From the NCBI GenBank assembly GCA_016647705.1, contig JAENRU010000487.1:1674001-1738000 (forward strand): a stretch of 64,000 bases of DNA, read 5' to 3'. A program made the position numbers and the translations under genes. The DNA comes from Eucommia ulmoides (taxonomy: Eukaryota; Streptophyta; Magnoliopsida; Garryales; Eucommiaceae). Positions 1 through 19,265 of the stretch are shown here, piece after piece. How positions within the stretch are numbered: position 1 is the stretch's first letter; the number at the start of each line of letters is the position of its first letter. The notes beneath the pieces are model-generated. The model searched no databases. It was not told the origin of the DNA and worked only from the letters and a program-made list of their open reading frames with translations.

Positions 1-388
1 CTGTAATTTGCTTCAGATGAGCAAAGAGCATGGCCATGATTTGTACGGGCGTGAAACTGTGTTTCTCGTTCATGTACTGTAAATCAATCGAAATTCCACC
101 GTCCGGTCCTTCCAAGGTCTCAAATGGAAACAATTTCAGGTCGTTTTGAACGCCGGGCTCTTTGTATTTCCGGCCGATTAATCTCTTGACCTGTGAGATC
201 GTTGATTTTTGGTTCATGGTTGCCGATGCAGCTCCGGCCAATCCCAGGAACCTCTGTTTCTCGCCGAACGAAACAATCGCTGGAGTTTCGCGTTTAGATT
301 CATCGTTCAGCAGAACGTCGACGCCGCGTTGCTTGACGACGGCAATTACACAGTTCTCGTTCCCAATATCGTACCCAATCACACTCAT
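1..388 (-). CDS. HSP70-16: HSP110-type HSP70-like chaperone (HSP70-16-like), first coding exon, partial
   Basis: Read on the minus strand, an ATG at 386-388 opens about 129 codons that run off the left edge. The protein begins MSVIGYDIGNENCVIAVVKQ, the phosphate-binding start of the HSP70 ATPase domain in its HSP110 variant. NDESKRETPAIVSFGEKQRF follows, then a stretch ending in an alpha-helical AMLFAHLKQI. From memory this order and wording fit the plant HSP70-14/15/16 group, closest to HSP70-16, which has the LFPFE and SPVQI-type segments. HSP110 proteins act as nucleotide-exchange factors for HSP70 in the cytosol or nucleus. The plus-strand ORFs over the same bases are shadows. Most of the ATPase domain and the whole substrate-binding domain lie outside the window, so an intact downstream gene cannot be shown. 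Confidence 0.88.
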   Translation of the reverse strand, partial: MSVIGYDIGNENCVIAVVKQRGVDVLLNDESKRETPAIVSFGEKQRFLGLAGAASATMNQKSTISQVKRLIGRKYKEPGVQNDLKLFPFETLEGPDGGISIDLQYMNEKHSFTPVQIMAMLFAHLKQIT

Positions 389-760
389 TTCCAACAAAAT
401 TCAAATACAACAACCGAATAAGAACAACAAGTCGACCTACAATAAACCGATTTCTCACAATTATCAGCTCCTAATTCGACGAAAATTAGGGTGAAACACT
501 AAATTGAACAGCTCAAATTCAACATAATTCCTTTGAAATAACAAATTCGCGTAAAACCCAATGGAAAAAATGCATTGTTCAGGCAAATTTCGGCGTTCTA
601 CCTTTCGGAAAACATGAAGATGATACACAAGGGAAAAATGTAATTGATTAGTAAAAACTGTAAAAGAATGGAAGAAAATTACCAGGATGGAGATGGAGAT
701 CGAACCCTAAAAACGGGAATTTCTTAATCGGTCGCGAATTGAGTACGGACAGTAATCCGA
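389..760 (-). other. 5' leader of the HSP70-16-like gene, probably with an intron
   Basis: This lies between the chaperone ATG and its likely transcription start. On the minus strand CCTG followed by GTAATTTT (near 680-690) is a good plant splice donor, and AT-rich DNA runs from there toward the ATG, so an intron in the 5' leader is likely. I could not settle the acceptor. Confidence 0.4.
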
Positions 761-780
761 GATCTGTGTTCTCTCTGTGT

Positions 781-790
781 GTATATAAAG
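781..790 (-). promoter_or_regulatory. Putative TATA box of the HSP70-16-like gene
   Basis: On the minus strand this reads CTTTATATAC. It is about 400 bp upstream of the ATG and some 30 bp before a pyrimidine-rich likely start region. The placement fits, but it rests on the motif alone. Confidence 0.5.
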
Positions 791-856
791 AAACCTATCG
801 TCTTCATTGGAAGGAAGAAACATTAACCAAATGAGATTTACAAGAAATTTTGTTAA

Positions 857-1570
857 GGTGGCGTTTGGTAAGTGTTTTCATTCTGGGATGGGATGGGATG
901 GGATGGGATGGAATGGGATAGGAATTTTGTTTTCTTATTAAGAATAGAATCGCGTTTAGTAATGATAATTTTTTTTTTTTTTGTTTTGGGAAGGGAATTG
1001 TATTTGGTAACGATTTTATCCTAAAATCTTTTTTTTTTTTTTTTTTTGTTTTGGCCTGACAGCGGTGGCTTCGGCGGACAGCGGTGGCTCCTGTGACGGC
1101 GAACGGCGGTGGCTCCAGTGCCGGCAACGACCGAACGGCGTGGCGCCACTGGAAGGCAATGGCGCCCGCCGGCGACACTTCCGAAAGGCAATGGCGCCGT
1201 CGCCGGCGACGGGCGGACAGCGGTGGCGGGTGAGTGACAGTGGTCGGCGGCCAGAAGTGGCCGAAAAATTTTCGAGCAGACGGTGACCGGCGACGGTTGC
1301 TGGAGATGGCCGCGGCGGCGACAGACGGCGGCGGGCGGTGGTCGGCCGGCGGGTGAATAGTGACCATGTGTTTTGGGAATGGAATGGGAATAATGAGAAA
1401 CAACTATTTTTTGTTTCTCATTTTTTAAGAAAAAAGTGGGCACAATTCTCAAATGGGAATGAAATGGAAACGGAAACAAAAATTACCAAACGCTATTCCC
1501 AAACAGAATTCCCAAAAATCTGGGAATGGGATGAGAATTTCTAGAATGGAAACGGTTACCAAACGGAGCC
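857..1570 (+). mobile_element. PIF/Harbinger-like MITE with GC-rich core, copy A (714 bp)
   Basis: Imperfect terminal inverted repeats start GGTGGCGTTTGGTAA and end CCAAACGGAGCC. A TAA trinucleotide sits on both sides (854-856 and 1571-1573), the target duplication type of the PIF/Harbinger superfamily. The outer parts are T-rich (GGGATGGGAT tracts and poly-T runs). The core is a CGG/GCC-rich block built from GCCGGCGACGG-like words. The long ORFs seen here on both strands come from this composition and are not genes. Other members are at 16431, 23458, 35310 and, diverged, 24919. Confidence 0.75.
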
Positions 1571-1573
1571 TAA

Positions 1574-1812
1574 GATGGCGTTTGGTAACTGTTTCTGTTT
1601 CCATTCCAGCAGTGAGATGGGAATGGGATGGGAATTTTGTTTTCTTCTTGGGAGTAGAATCGCGTTTGGTAACGATATTTTTTTATTTTTTTTTTATTTT
1701 GGGAAGAGAATTGTGTTTGGTAACGATTTTATCCTAAAATCATTTTTTTTTTTTTCTGTTTTGGCCGGACGGCAGTGGCGCCATCGCCGGCTGGACGGCG
1801 GTGGCTCCCGCG
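1574..1812 (+). mobile_element. Truncated copy of the GC-cored MITE, abutting copy A
   Basis: It begins GATGGCGTTTGGTAAC directly after the TAA that closes copy A, repeats the left 230 bp of the family, and stops inside the GC-rich core. The right terminus is missing, so this is a broken copy or part of a nested pair. Confidence 0.6.
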
Positions 1813-2700
1813 TTACACTAATTTTTTTTGGGAATAATCGGCGATTAGTCTAATTCGCGATTAGTCATTTTTTATTATTATGTTTAGAATTAATCTTTTA
1901 AATTGGATTGCGCTTGAGTTTTAATCATGCATTACAAGAATTGTAGGGGCATTACAGAGATTGTAGGGAGAACTTGTTGAGTAAATTTGATTTATAGTTA
2001 ATATTAGTTACATGTAATGTAATGAATATTAGTAACAATTTAATAATTATTATTTTTTATATATATCTATATTTTTTTTAGTTACATGTATTTATGTAAT
2101 ATTAGTTACATGTTACAATTACATATATCTATATAATATTTGTGACATTTGACAAATATTGAACACATAAATTAATTTAATATTAGTTACATGTATTTGT
2201 GTACATTTAGTTACATGTTACCAATTACATGTATTTTGTGTGAATTTTGTTACATCTAACAAAATTTTACAAACAAAATTGTTACATGTTACAAAATACA
2301 GTAATATTTGTAACATGTAACAAAATTTTACACATAAAATTGTTACATATAAATGCATGTATGCAGACGCGTGTGCAGGGCCTTTGCATTTTTAAAATAG
2401 TTTGGATTAAAACAAAAGTTCCTTCCGCCTTTAGGACTTTTTTAAAATTAAGGGTGAAATAAAGGATCTCTCAGTGAATACACTTTTTTTAATTATTATA
2501 TTATTACCTGTTAGTCTTATTGACAAGGATAAATGTTTCATTTTCTTGTTAATCAGGGTTCAATCTCCTAGACAACACTCTAAAAATTAATTTTGAATTT
2601 AATTTTGAATGTACTATACTGATGGAGAGAGTGCGCCGTTAAGATCGTCTGGAAAAGTGATTAGTTGAAGTGCGCGTAATCTAGCCTAATCAAAAAATAA
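1813..2700. repeat. AT-rich repeat with many TTACATGT / GTTACATGTTAC words
   Basis: Between about 1995 and 2350 the word TTACATGTAA and variants of GTTACATGTTAC recur more than ten times at irregular spacing. Near the edges are GATTAGTCTAATTCGCGATT and a diverged TAATCTAGCCTAATC. Similar TTACATGTAAC-rich DNA occurs at 34080-34450. No coding capacity is evident; it looks like a decayed non-autonomous transposon. Confidence 0.4.
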
Positions 2701-2903
2701 TAATAAAAAATAAAAATTATACTATTCACCAAAATTTATTTATTTTTATTTTTCATGAAAAAAATTATAGTAATTTTTATAGCGTACGGTGACCTTTTAA
2801 TTTTTTTCAGTAATTTTAGATTTCTGAAAAGAGATATTACTTGAATTTAAGTTAAACTTTTAATTTGGTAAAATATTAATCAAACAGAGCTAATAAAAAA
2901 AAA

Positions 2904-2927
2904 GGGGGGGGGGGGGGGGGGGGGGGG
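2904..2927 (+). repeat. Homopolymer run of 24 G
   Basis: Twenty-four consecutive G follow a run of A. The length may be an assembly estimate, because such runs are hard to sequence. Confidence 0.9.
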
Positions 2928-4551
2928 AAACACTTTTAACTATTTTTTTAGGTATTCATATGTTTTTTTTTTTTAACATTATTGTGAAAATTAGAAAGGA
3001 AAAATTATTGTGTTCTTAGTATATTGTCGTCAATTTTGAGTTTTTTTTTTCCTATTTATAAAGTAACTTATTTTTTTTTTTTTTTTAGCTAATAATAATT
3101 ATCAGAACTTAGTTAACATTCAATAAAACCCACCGGTCACTCCTGCAGGCACCTTCTATCGGATCTCCACTTCTTGTTGTCGGACGAGACCAGCAGCGCC
3201 AACCACCACATTTATATAAATTTCATATCTATATTATATTATAATACTAAAAGTAGAATTCAATCTCTTAAATCAACCATAGTTCAAATTGGACACTTTC
3301 TTTAATCTCTTAACTCCAACAAATTCAACGGTCAGATCATTCATTCTCCTAACCCTTATTTTTAGCCGACCCCTTCCCATTCTCTATCTGTTTTTCTTTC
3401 TAAATTTCTCTTTCCTTCTCCTCCGCTGCCATTGTCCTCTTCCTCGCCACCATCACTGTGGCTCCCTTCCTCATTTCGCCTTTTTTACTTTAATCTCTTT
3501 GTATCTCCCTTCGCCTTGCCCTTACCTCCCGTCGCCGTCGCCATCCCCGAGCTCAGTCTCTCTCCCCCCCTCTGGCCGGAATGAGGTCCGAATTTGCCTA
3601 ATCTAGGGTTTCGTTGGTCGGAATTAGCTAACCAACTTCTCTCCAAATCTCACACTGATAGTTATTAGGCTTGATTTCATTTCCCTTTCTCACTCTCAAC
3701 CCTTCTCTGTCTCGATCTCCCTTCGAACAGGTAATCTCTCTCTCTCTCTCTAAACTTTTTTTTTTCTCTCTATATTTTTTTTTTTTAAAATTCAAATCCG
3801 AAATATAGCGACTGCCCTTTTTTTCTTTTCTCTCTCTGTTCTCGAACATGTAATTTCTCTCTTATCAATTTCTCTACCAGATCTGGTGAATCTTTATCCC
3901 ATGCTTTTTTTCCTATATTTCTTTCTCTGTATTTTTCTCTTGCTTTTTGTTTTACTTTGAACACAATAGTTACTCAAGAAAAAAATTTAGAAAGGTAGAG
4001 TGGTTCTATGGAACTTTGGCCTTTGAATTCAAATTTAGGACCAAAAAAAGGGTTTTCTGTTCGGAAAGGCTGTCAATGCTTGAAAAGGAACAAGATTGTT
4101 AATGGTGAAAATTAGGTTTTTCTCATGTTGGAAATTTATTCAATTACTGTATCGCTATGGACTTAAACATTGTAACTGTTATTCTCATTGTATGTGGAAT
4201 AAAGAATATTCACTTTAAGTCCCTGAAATTGCATTTGGATTCTCTGAAATTGTATGGGGACCGATTTTCCATTTGTTTGAAATGATTTGCAGGAAATATC
4301 TGAAATTGAAATTCGATCCTCTAATTTGCAGGAAATAAGGGTTAGTGTTTTTATTCTATTTATGACCCATTGGGCTCCTATTAAACCCTGAACACTAGAA
4401 ACAATTAATTAATTAAAATTAGGATAATTCTAAAAAAAAAACATTCACATGATTTTTATAAATTATGAGTGACGTGTACTAACATGTATAATAGTTTTAT
4501 CCACTTGATTGAAATTTCACCTGAATTTAATCTATGTATCTAATTGATAGC
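2928..4551. other. Intergenic DNA with a CT-rich, leader-like tract
   Basis: 3120-3900 is unusually rich in C and T (CTCTCT and CCGTCGCC runs). It has a TTATATAAAT at 3210-3220 and donor-like CAGGTAATCTC words, like a plant promoter plus 5' leader. The ORF at 3289-3606 is low-complexity, with no start context or homologous feel. After 3900 the DNA is plain AT-rich. It may be a captured leader or a non-coding transcription unit; I cannot support a protein gene. Confidence 0.35.
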
Positions 4552-5649
4552 GTAAATTTGATTTTAGACCCTCTAAGTATTGATATATTTTTATATGGCC
4601 CAATAACTTTGTTGTATTTCGATTTACACCTTTTAAGTATGAACGTGATTTTAAAATATCATCTTATTAATTTTTTCATCCAAATTGGACAAAATTAGGG
4701 AAAAAATTGTAAATTTATATTTTTATACTTTTTTTCTCTTTTTTTTTTTCTTTTTTTTTTTCTTTCTTCTTCGTTGTCTTCTTCACCATTACCAAAACAA
4801 CCCTGCCGTCGTCAAACCAGATCCCTACATCCACGACTGCAACCACCCACATTGCAATGCCAGAAGTTGAATGGTAGACGTCTCCTTTCTCAAGACCTTG
4901 ACAAATCCTTCTCACAACAACAAATGATCCACCTCTAGCATTTGTAGCATCCTCCAAAAAAGCTTAACTCATCCTCCAAGTTAAACTCATTGCCCCAACC
5001 TCAAAAAACCATCAACATAGACATCAAAAAACGAAAACAAAGCATCAAACCTCCACAAAACCAAGTCAAAATTCGCAAGAAACGATTCCCAAGCATCAAA
5101 GATCCAGAAATCAAAATGCTTTATTCGAGGACCACGAAAAATGTACGAATTACGATCCCTTGTTCGTCAAAAAAAGAGCTAGGTTTTAAAGATATCTTCT
5201 GATGTTGCAATAGGAAACGTCATTGGAAGGAGTGGTGTAGAGACATCAGAATAATTTATTTCTTTGAAAGTTTTTCGCTCTATATTTATCTATTATACGT
5301 ATCTATAGATTCTTCGATAGAGGGGGGGGTTAGACACGCTAGGAGTGAGATGAGACAAAAGCTCAATGACGGCGGGATAGGGGGTCTGGTTTAACGATGT
5401 CGGGTCTGGTTTAGTGATGACGAAGAAGACAACGAAGAAGAAGGAAAAAGAAAAAAAAAAATTATGAATAAAAATAAATAATATAAATTCATAATTTTGT
5501 CCTCAATTATGTCTAATTTGGACGGAAATTTTAACAAAAATACATTTTAAAATCACGCCCATATTTAGAGGTTTCATAATGAAACGCAACAAAGTATTGG
5601 ATCACATAAAAAAATGTGTCAGTATTAGAGGGTGTAAAATGTAATTCTC
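4552..5649. mobile_element. Non-autonomous MULE-like element with about 190 bp inverted repeats
   Basis: The left arm (4552-4740, with GACCCTCTAAGTATTGA, AACTTTGTTG and GTGATTTTAAAAT in order) recurs reversed and complemented at 5460-5649, giving long terminal inverted repeats typical of Mutator-like elements. The interior (4760-5450) is not AT-rich junk. Its minus strand reads as part of a peptide with ARGGSFVV, CQGLEKGD and HSTSGI, possibly a captured exon (Pack-MULE style). The interior and right arm were copied to 31628-32885. I could not fix an exact target duplication. Confidence 0.6.
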
Positions 5650-5958
5650 AGTACAATAAGTCAACACCTAACCCCGCAGGCCCGCACTCCGCGTAAAAAG
5701 TTTCTGATCTGAAGATACTGAACACATCCCATCCTCATCACCGCGAAAACTAAAAATCAAGCCTCAAACAGTCAAATTCCACTGGGGTTTTCTCTCAAAT
5801 CCCGCGTAATCAGATATTTCTCCTAGATTTCATGATTTTCACCTTGAATTTCAACAATTTCTTCTCCGGGAATCCATACATGTCTCAATTATAATCCGCA
5901 GTTACACACTCCTTTTTGTTATTCCGATCTTCGATTCAATCCGGAATAGGATTCAGAA
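5650..5958 (+). promoter_or_regulatory. CDPK promoter / 5' leader
   Basis: This short stretch separates the MULE right end from the CDPK ATG. It is CT-rich and has no clear TATA box. Much of it is repeated at 32886-33024 ahead of the CDPK pseudogene, which also shows the leader block ending GGAATAGG just before the ATG. The close MULE makes a transposon-derived upstream region possible. Confidence 0.45.
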
Positions 5959-13928
<7,970 letters not shown>

Positions 13929-14243
13929 TCCAAAAAAAAAACAATTGCTCGGCTTGAATCTTTTAAGCGTTTCGTTTGAAAAGTTTGTTGATTCGAGCAG
14001 GATTATGAGCCCTTTCTTCATTTTTTTTTTTTAATGTCTTGGAGAATTGAATTTGAAATGCAGCATTTTGTTCATATTTTTTGAGTTTTTGTAAGTATGT
14101 TGTACAATAGCTGAGATGAAGATCAAGATTTTCATGTCCTTTTTTCCCCAGATTTTTACTTTTTGTTCCCTTAAGTGGTGTTTTTGGTAGTACAGAATTG
14201 AAGCTTAAAATTTGGAATCGAAAATAAACCCATGTTAAAGTTT
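13929..14243 (+). other. CDPK 3' untranslated region and flank
   Basis: T-rich DNA follows the stop codon and includes TTGTAAGTATGTTGTACAATA. There is no clean AATAAA signal, so the poly(A) site is not assigned. Confidence 0.4.
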
Positions 14244-14540
14244 AGGTGGCGTTTGGTTAGTCTTTCTGATTTTCTATTTCTACTTCCAATAAATTGGGAT
14301 GGGATGAGATTTATGTTTTTGTTTCGGAGTATTCTAGAAATAGAAACACGTTTGGTTTCAACATTTTTTTTTTGTTTCTTTAATTATACGGTGCTTGTCG
14401 AGGTGGTGGCGGCCAGTGGGATGGTGTAGTTTTGTGGGAGTGATTAGGAATTAATATTTTTTTTTGTTTCTCAAATTCTTAAGGAATTTAGAAAATACTT
14501 TCAAAATACTCTAAAAACTTTGAAAACAGAACTGTCTCTA
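14244..14540 (+). mobile_element. Truncated, diverged relative of the GC-cored MITE
   Basis: After TTTA it begins GGTGGCGTTTGGTTAG, followed by GGGATGGGATGAG and CACGTTTGGTTTC, in the same order as the family's left side. A short GGTGGTGGCGG core remains. No right terminus was found. Confidence 0.45.
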
Positions 14541-14639
14541 TTAAATGTGTTTCTGTACATTAATCTCAAAATTTGGGGAGTGAGAATATAATTTTTTTAT
14601 TTATTTTTTATGTGCGCTCATTTTTTATTTCAATTTTTT

Positions 14640-15190
14640 GGGCTTCGATTCGTCGATGTCAAACATACCTTAATGTCAATTTATGATCAAAATGTTTTTA
14701 TATGCTTTGTTAGCACTTTCAATTTAGTCCCTCTACTTTCAATTGAGTCATTATGTTGACAAAACACATTTTAAAATGTATAAGAACTCATTCGAAACAA
14801 TTAAAAGTAGAGGGATTTGATTGGTATGGTCCTTATTTTTAGGTTAGTAACACTTTACCTATCATTTGATTGAATTGTATTTTATACCTCTATCACAATT
14901 TCGTCAATTCCTTACGTACCCAATCTGACCTGGAAAGAAATAAAAAAAAGAAGAAAGAAAACGGATATTATCTGAATCGACTCGTCGAAAGGAGTATAAA
15001 TGTCAATTAATATGATATAATTTATTATTTTAGTTTTCGAGATTTAATTATTAATTTTGACAGGAAATGTAACCTTTTGTACTAAGTTTGATTACCGGAG
15101 GCCAGTGCTAACAAAAATATCAAGGGTATAAAGTAAAATTCGGTCAAATAAAAAGGGAGTAGAGTGCCACTAAACTTTTTTTCTTGTGTT
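14640..15190. repeat. Dispersed repeat shared with 24480-25540
   Basis: Several blocks recur in the same order at 24490-24900 and 25433-25540: CAAACATACCTTAATGTCAA, ATGTTTTTATATGC, GTATAAATGTCAATTAATATG and AATATCAAGGGTATAAAG. The other copy has an extra element (24919-25430) inside, so this copy shows the arrangement without it. Confidence 0.6.
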
Positions 15191-15305
15191 AATAGCATTT
15201 CTTTATTTTTCTATTTTTACCAATTTATTTTTTTGATGTTATGGATAGTTATAACTATGTAAATACAAATGGAACATAAATTTAATTTAATTATATTAAA
15301 TTTGT

Positions 15306-16100
15306 TGATGCATAAAACTGGTATACACCTCGAGTATGGTCCAGTCGGATGACAGGTGGGTCCTCTTGCTGAGATGGAGTCGTCGATTGAAAAATCTTCG
15401 AGTGAGTTGTGCTGGGTCCTGAGAGGACTGACCTGTTGTTTCTAGAGTCCTGCTTCTTAAGGAGTGTATCTGCAGAAGGCTTAGGCTGGGGTTTGTCCCG
15501 ATGAAGCTTCTTCGGCGTGATAATCAGTGCTCAGAGAGAAAATGTATAGAATATAGCAAGTAAATAAATGAACTCGCGCGTAATGTAAGTGTATTCCAGC
15601 ATACCTCGAGCTTACATAACCCCCGATATATATAGGCGTTGGAGATTATTAGTCGGATCTAAACACGATTAATTAGTCGAAATCCTGTGTTTAACCGATA
15701 ATCCGGGGCGTTTAGGAGATAATTGTTGGGTTTGGGCTTTTGGGCCCATTTGGGGAAGCCTGCGGGCCTTTGTCAGGCTTGCGGCAATGAGTTGGTGAAG
15801 GAGTACGAAGATCCGTAGAGTCCTGGAGAAAAAACAAGGTAAAAAATGAGAGCTGGTTGAAGTGAATGGCTAAGTCTTGAAACTGATCACCGAAGGCACG
15901 ACGCAGAGCTTAGAGCGGCACGTCCCTACGGGGCTCCTCGCTTCTCCTTGGGTGCAAATAAGATTCTAGAGAGGAACCATAGTCGGCGTATGCTCCAACG
16001 TGGCGTTGTGAATTTCGGAATGCGTCCCTGCCATTGTGAGGGTTGATACGTGGTTGGGTCCCAAGTGCTGATTCAGAGGTGTCCAAAAATACCCTCATCA
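15306..16100 (-). mobile_element. Probable solo LTR of a Gypsy-type retrotransposon (795 bp)
   Basis: The block starts TGATGCATAAAAC and ends ACCCTCATCA, so on the minus strand it reads TGATGAGGGTATTTTTGGAC to a CATCA end. A TATA-like CCTATATATATCGG lies near 15630 on the minus strand, placed as in an LTR promoter. GC content is higher than the flanks. The small ORF at 15910-16101 lies wholly inside and is not a gene. No matching five-base target duplication was seen (TTTGT against AAATC), so boundaries or integrity are uncertain. Confidence 0.6.
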
Positions 16101-16430
16101 AAATCGAATTAAAATTTTATTCAAATAATTAAAAATAAAAACTTATAAAAATTAAAGAATAATAATTTTTCAAAATTAATGAAAGTCTGTTTGGTTTGTT
16201 GTCTGAAAAAGATTCATAATTTTTATAAAATAAATTTAAAATTAAAAAAAAAAAATTGAAAATTGCTTGGTTAGTACAAACTAAACAAACAATATTTAAG
16301 GATTGATTTGTCTTTTACTAGAGCTAACTAAAAGAAATGGGACAAACCCTTTATTTATGTGAATAATTTTTTTAATAATTAAAAATAAAAATATAATAAA
16401 GGAGAATCCAAGGTTTATTTTAGTTATTAC
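16101..16430. other. AT-rich intergenic DNA
   Basis: Mostly A/T with no ORF, no clear inverted repeat and no recognised transposon. Confidence 0.5.
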
Positions 16431-17113
16431 GGTGGCGTTTGGTAACCGTTTCTGTTTCCATTCCAACAGTGGGATGGGAATGGGATGGGATGGGATGGGA
16501 ATTTTGTTTTCTTTTTGGGAGTAGAATTGCGTTTGGTAACGATAATTTTTTTTTTTGTTTTGGGAAGGGAATTGTGTTTAGTAACGATTTTATCTTAAAA
16601 TCTTTTTTTTTTTTTTTTCTCTTTTCAGTTTTGGCCTGACGGCAATGGTGCCGTCGCTGGCCGGCCGGCGGTGCTCCGGCGCCGTCGCCTGCCACCGGCG
16701 GTGCTCCAGCGACGCCCGCCGGCGCTCCGGCAACGGCCGCTGACGGTTCTCCGGCGTCGGAGACGGCGGTGCCCCCGCCGGCGATGACCGGACGGCGGTG
16801 GCGCCGTCGCCGGTGACTGCCGGAAGTGGCCGGAAAAAATCCGGCCGGACGGTGACCGGCGACGGTCGCCGGAGATGACCGGCCGTCGGCGGCGGCGGAC
16901 GGTAAGTGAATAGTGACCATGGATTTTGGAAAAGGAATGGGAATAATGAGAAACAATTTTTTTTTGTTTCTCATTTCTTAAGAAAAAAGTTGGCACAATT
17001 CTCAAATGGGAATGAAATGGAAACGGAAACAAAAATTACCAAACGCTATTCCCAAACAGAATTCCCAAAAATCTGGGAATAGAATGGGATGGAAATGGTT
17101 ACCAAACGGGGCC
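16431..17113 (+). mobile_element. PIF/Harbinger-like MITE with GC-rich core, copy B (683 bp)
   Basis: Ends GGTGGCGTTTGGTAACC and GGTTACCAAACGGGGCC are inverted repeats flanked by TAC at 16428-16430 and 17114-17116. The core is dense in GCCGGCGGTG and CGGCGACGG words and gives long but spurious ORFs on both strands. Confidence 0.8.
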
Positions 17114-17197
17114 TACATTATTCCTCTCACAAAAACACCCTTGCAAGTGAGGTTAATATTCATTCTCACAATTTGCAAAGCGTATATATATATATAT

Positions 17198-17414
17198 AAA
17201 TTACACTTTATCTTCTTATGGTTTGATCGATTTTCACTTTACCCCCTTTAATTTGAAAATCACCACTTATCTCCCTTGTGGTTAGATTTTCAAACCATTT
17301 ACCCCCTGATATAGGGGGGATAAGTGCACCTAAATTAAGACCACAGGGGGGTAAGTGCTAATACAGGAGATAAGTGCAAATGGACCAAATCACAGGGGAT
17401 AAAGTGTAATTAAC
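17198..17414. mobile_element. Small fold-back MITE, copy 1 (about 217 bp)
   Basis: AATTACACTTTATCTTC at the left matches the complement of GATAAAGTGTAATTAA at the right. The body alternates TTACCCCC-type words with their complements, so it folds on itself. It is the same family as the element at 41503, which has an exact nine-base target duplication. Confidence 0.65.
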
Positions 17415-17447
17415 GCGCGCGCGCGCACACACACATATATATATATC
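17414..17447. repeat. (CG)n(CA)n(TA)n compound microsatellite
   Basis: About seven CG, then CA, then TA dinucleotides in succession, an alternating purine-pyrimidine tract of 34 bp with Z-DNA-like composition. Confidence 0.85.
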
Positions 17448-18999
17448 ATGTGCAAGTGTGCATACATTTTTCTTTGTGCCTTGGAAATTGGGTCATGCAC
17501 TCGTAGCTATGCCTAGATCAAACTAAGTATTTATTCAAATGATCTTAAATGTATATTTTTCTATAACAGTCTGGTACATTGAGAAATTTATAGTTAGAAA
17601 GTCCTAAGAAGATTAAAACTTGGTTGACAAAGGAATATGATATATCTCCTTGCCGATCAGATAGAAATAATAGCACACTCAAATAATTTTTTAGGATAAA
17701 TTTCATTATTTACCCCCTAAAAATTTAGATGAGGCCTTTGATTCTCGATGTTTTAATTGTTACAATATGACCTTCGGAACAACGACAGATTTAGAAAATT
17801 GGTTAAAGAGAGGATAATTTTTGTTAGAGAGTTTGTTAGATATTTTTATAATTTAGGAGGAGCTTATGTAAAATTTAAAAAATAATTGATTTTCTCAAAA
17901 TATAGGGGTAATAGTGAAAATTTTCAAAATATATGGGGAGATTTGTGTCTTTCTTGAACATAAGAGACAATGGATTCAATAAATAAAAGGTTATATTTCA
18001 CTTTGTCACCCCTAAATTTTAAATATCATTGCACTTTGCCTCCTAATTCGACAAAAAGTTGACTGAAGTTAGTGAAGTGGATTAAATTGATACGAAATCC
18101 GATCTTCAAGAGTCAAATTGCAATAATTAAAATGAATATGAAAAATTAGCCTAAATTGATGAATATTCAATTATATTTAATAAGTTTTGAAATCATTTTT
18201 TAAAATCAATTAATCGAATTTTTTATTAAAAATAAATAAAAATACTTATACTTCAATTTATCTAAAATAATAAAAAAGAAAAGAGAAAAATTAGCCTAGG
18301 ATTCTCCCTCCTAATGTCTTGATTATTGGGGCAAACAGCAAGTTATTCCTTAATTAATCAATGTTGCAAATGGTTATTATTTATATATTATATAATTAAA
18401 CCTAAATTACCATAATATTTTATGAAATTAAACAATAATCACATTGCCTTCTCAATGACCTTTACTTATTTATTTTTTCAAATAATTAGTTTTTTTATCA
18501 TATATATATATATTTATCTTATTATAGAGATTTAATATTAAATATAAATTTAACATTTACTCCGTATCTTCATTAGTTGATATTAATTTATGTGTATCCA
18601 TATTAATCTATCTACTATATCTGAAAAAACAAAAATAAAAATTTATAAATAATAATTTCAGGGTTTTCTTATAAATAATTTACGAAATTAAAATTTTGGT
18701 ACATGAGTTACGCACTATAATAATTTTTTTAGAAACCCAAAAATCACTTTACTCCGTAAAAATTATTGGAATTTTCACATAAAAAATTACAATAATTTTT
18801 ATATATTACAACAACTTTGAACTTTTAAAAAATTATTATAATGCGTGCATAGTTAAAATTTTAATTTCATGTAATATTCAACTAAACCCCTCATAATTTT
18901 ATTTTATAGGTATAATTGTCTTTCAATCCTTTTACTTTAAGAGCCTACACATTAGCTTATGAACTAAATAAAATCTCATATTTTATTGAAAAATAAAAG
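17448..18999. other. AT-rich intergenic DNA with decayed MITE fragments
   Basis: No credible ORF. Fragments such as TTTACCCCCTAAAAATTTAG (17708) and TCACTTTGTCACCCC (17998) resemble ends of the small fold-back MITEs, but no complete element could be bounded. Confidence 0.45.
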
Positions 19000-19265
19000 G
19001 AGTTTTTTGCACTTTGTGCCCTTAAAGTTTTATAGAAATTTCTCTTTAGTCCCATTCCTTTCAAGTATCCAAATTGTGTCAAGTTAGTTTTTTTTGTCAT
19101 TTTTTATATCAGAATTCACCTATGTGAGTGATTTCGTATTTGACACGGGATTTTTTTCCATCATAAAAAATGAAGGGTTACTAGATTTAACTTTTTCAAA
19201 TTAAAAACAGAGAGACCAAAGTAAAATTTCTCTGAAACTTCAGGGATTCAAAGTACAAAAAACTC
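19000..19265. mobile_element. Fold-back MITE (Mutator-type), copy 3
   Basis: Ends GAGTTTTTTGCACTTTG and CAAAGTACAAAAAACTC are inverted repeats. Flanks AAATAAAAG (18991-18999) and AAATAAAAA (19266-19274) match at eight of nine bases. It is shorter (266 bp) than copies 1 and 2. Confidence 0.75.

Noticed and set aside
162-494. Plus-strand ORFs at 162-494 and 209-421
   Set aside because: They are antisense to the HSP70-16-like exon, whose minus-strand reading is clearly a conserved protein.
804-1479. Long ORFs on both strands in the GC-rich MITE cores (also 16420-17032, 23538-24218 and 35351-35929)
   Set aside because: Low-complexity Arg/Pro/Ala readings in several frames at once, fully inside bounded transposons.
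3289-3606. 105-codon ORF as a secreted or membrane protein
   Set aside because: The hydrophobic reading comes from CT-rich DNA (Leu, Phe, Ser, Pro); no start context or conserved motif.
15306-16100. LTR of the Tat Gypsy at 50700-53738
   Set aside because: Both begin TGATGAG on the minus strand, but the bodies do not match, so they belong to different families.
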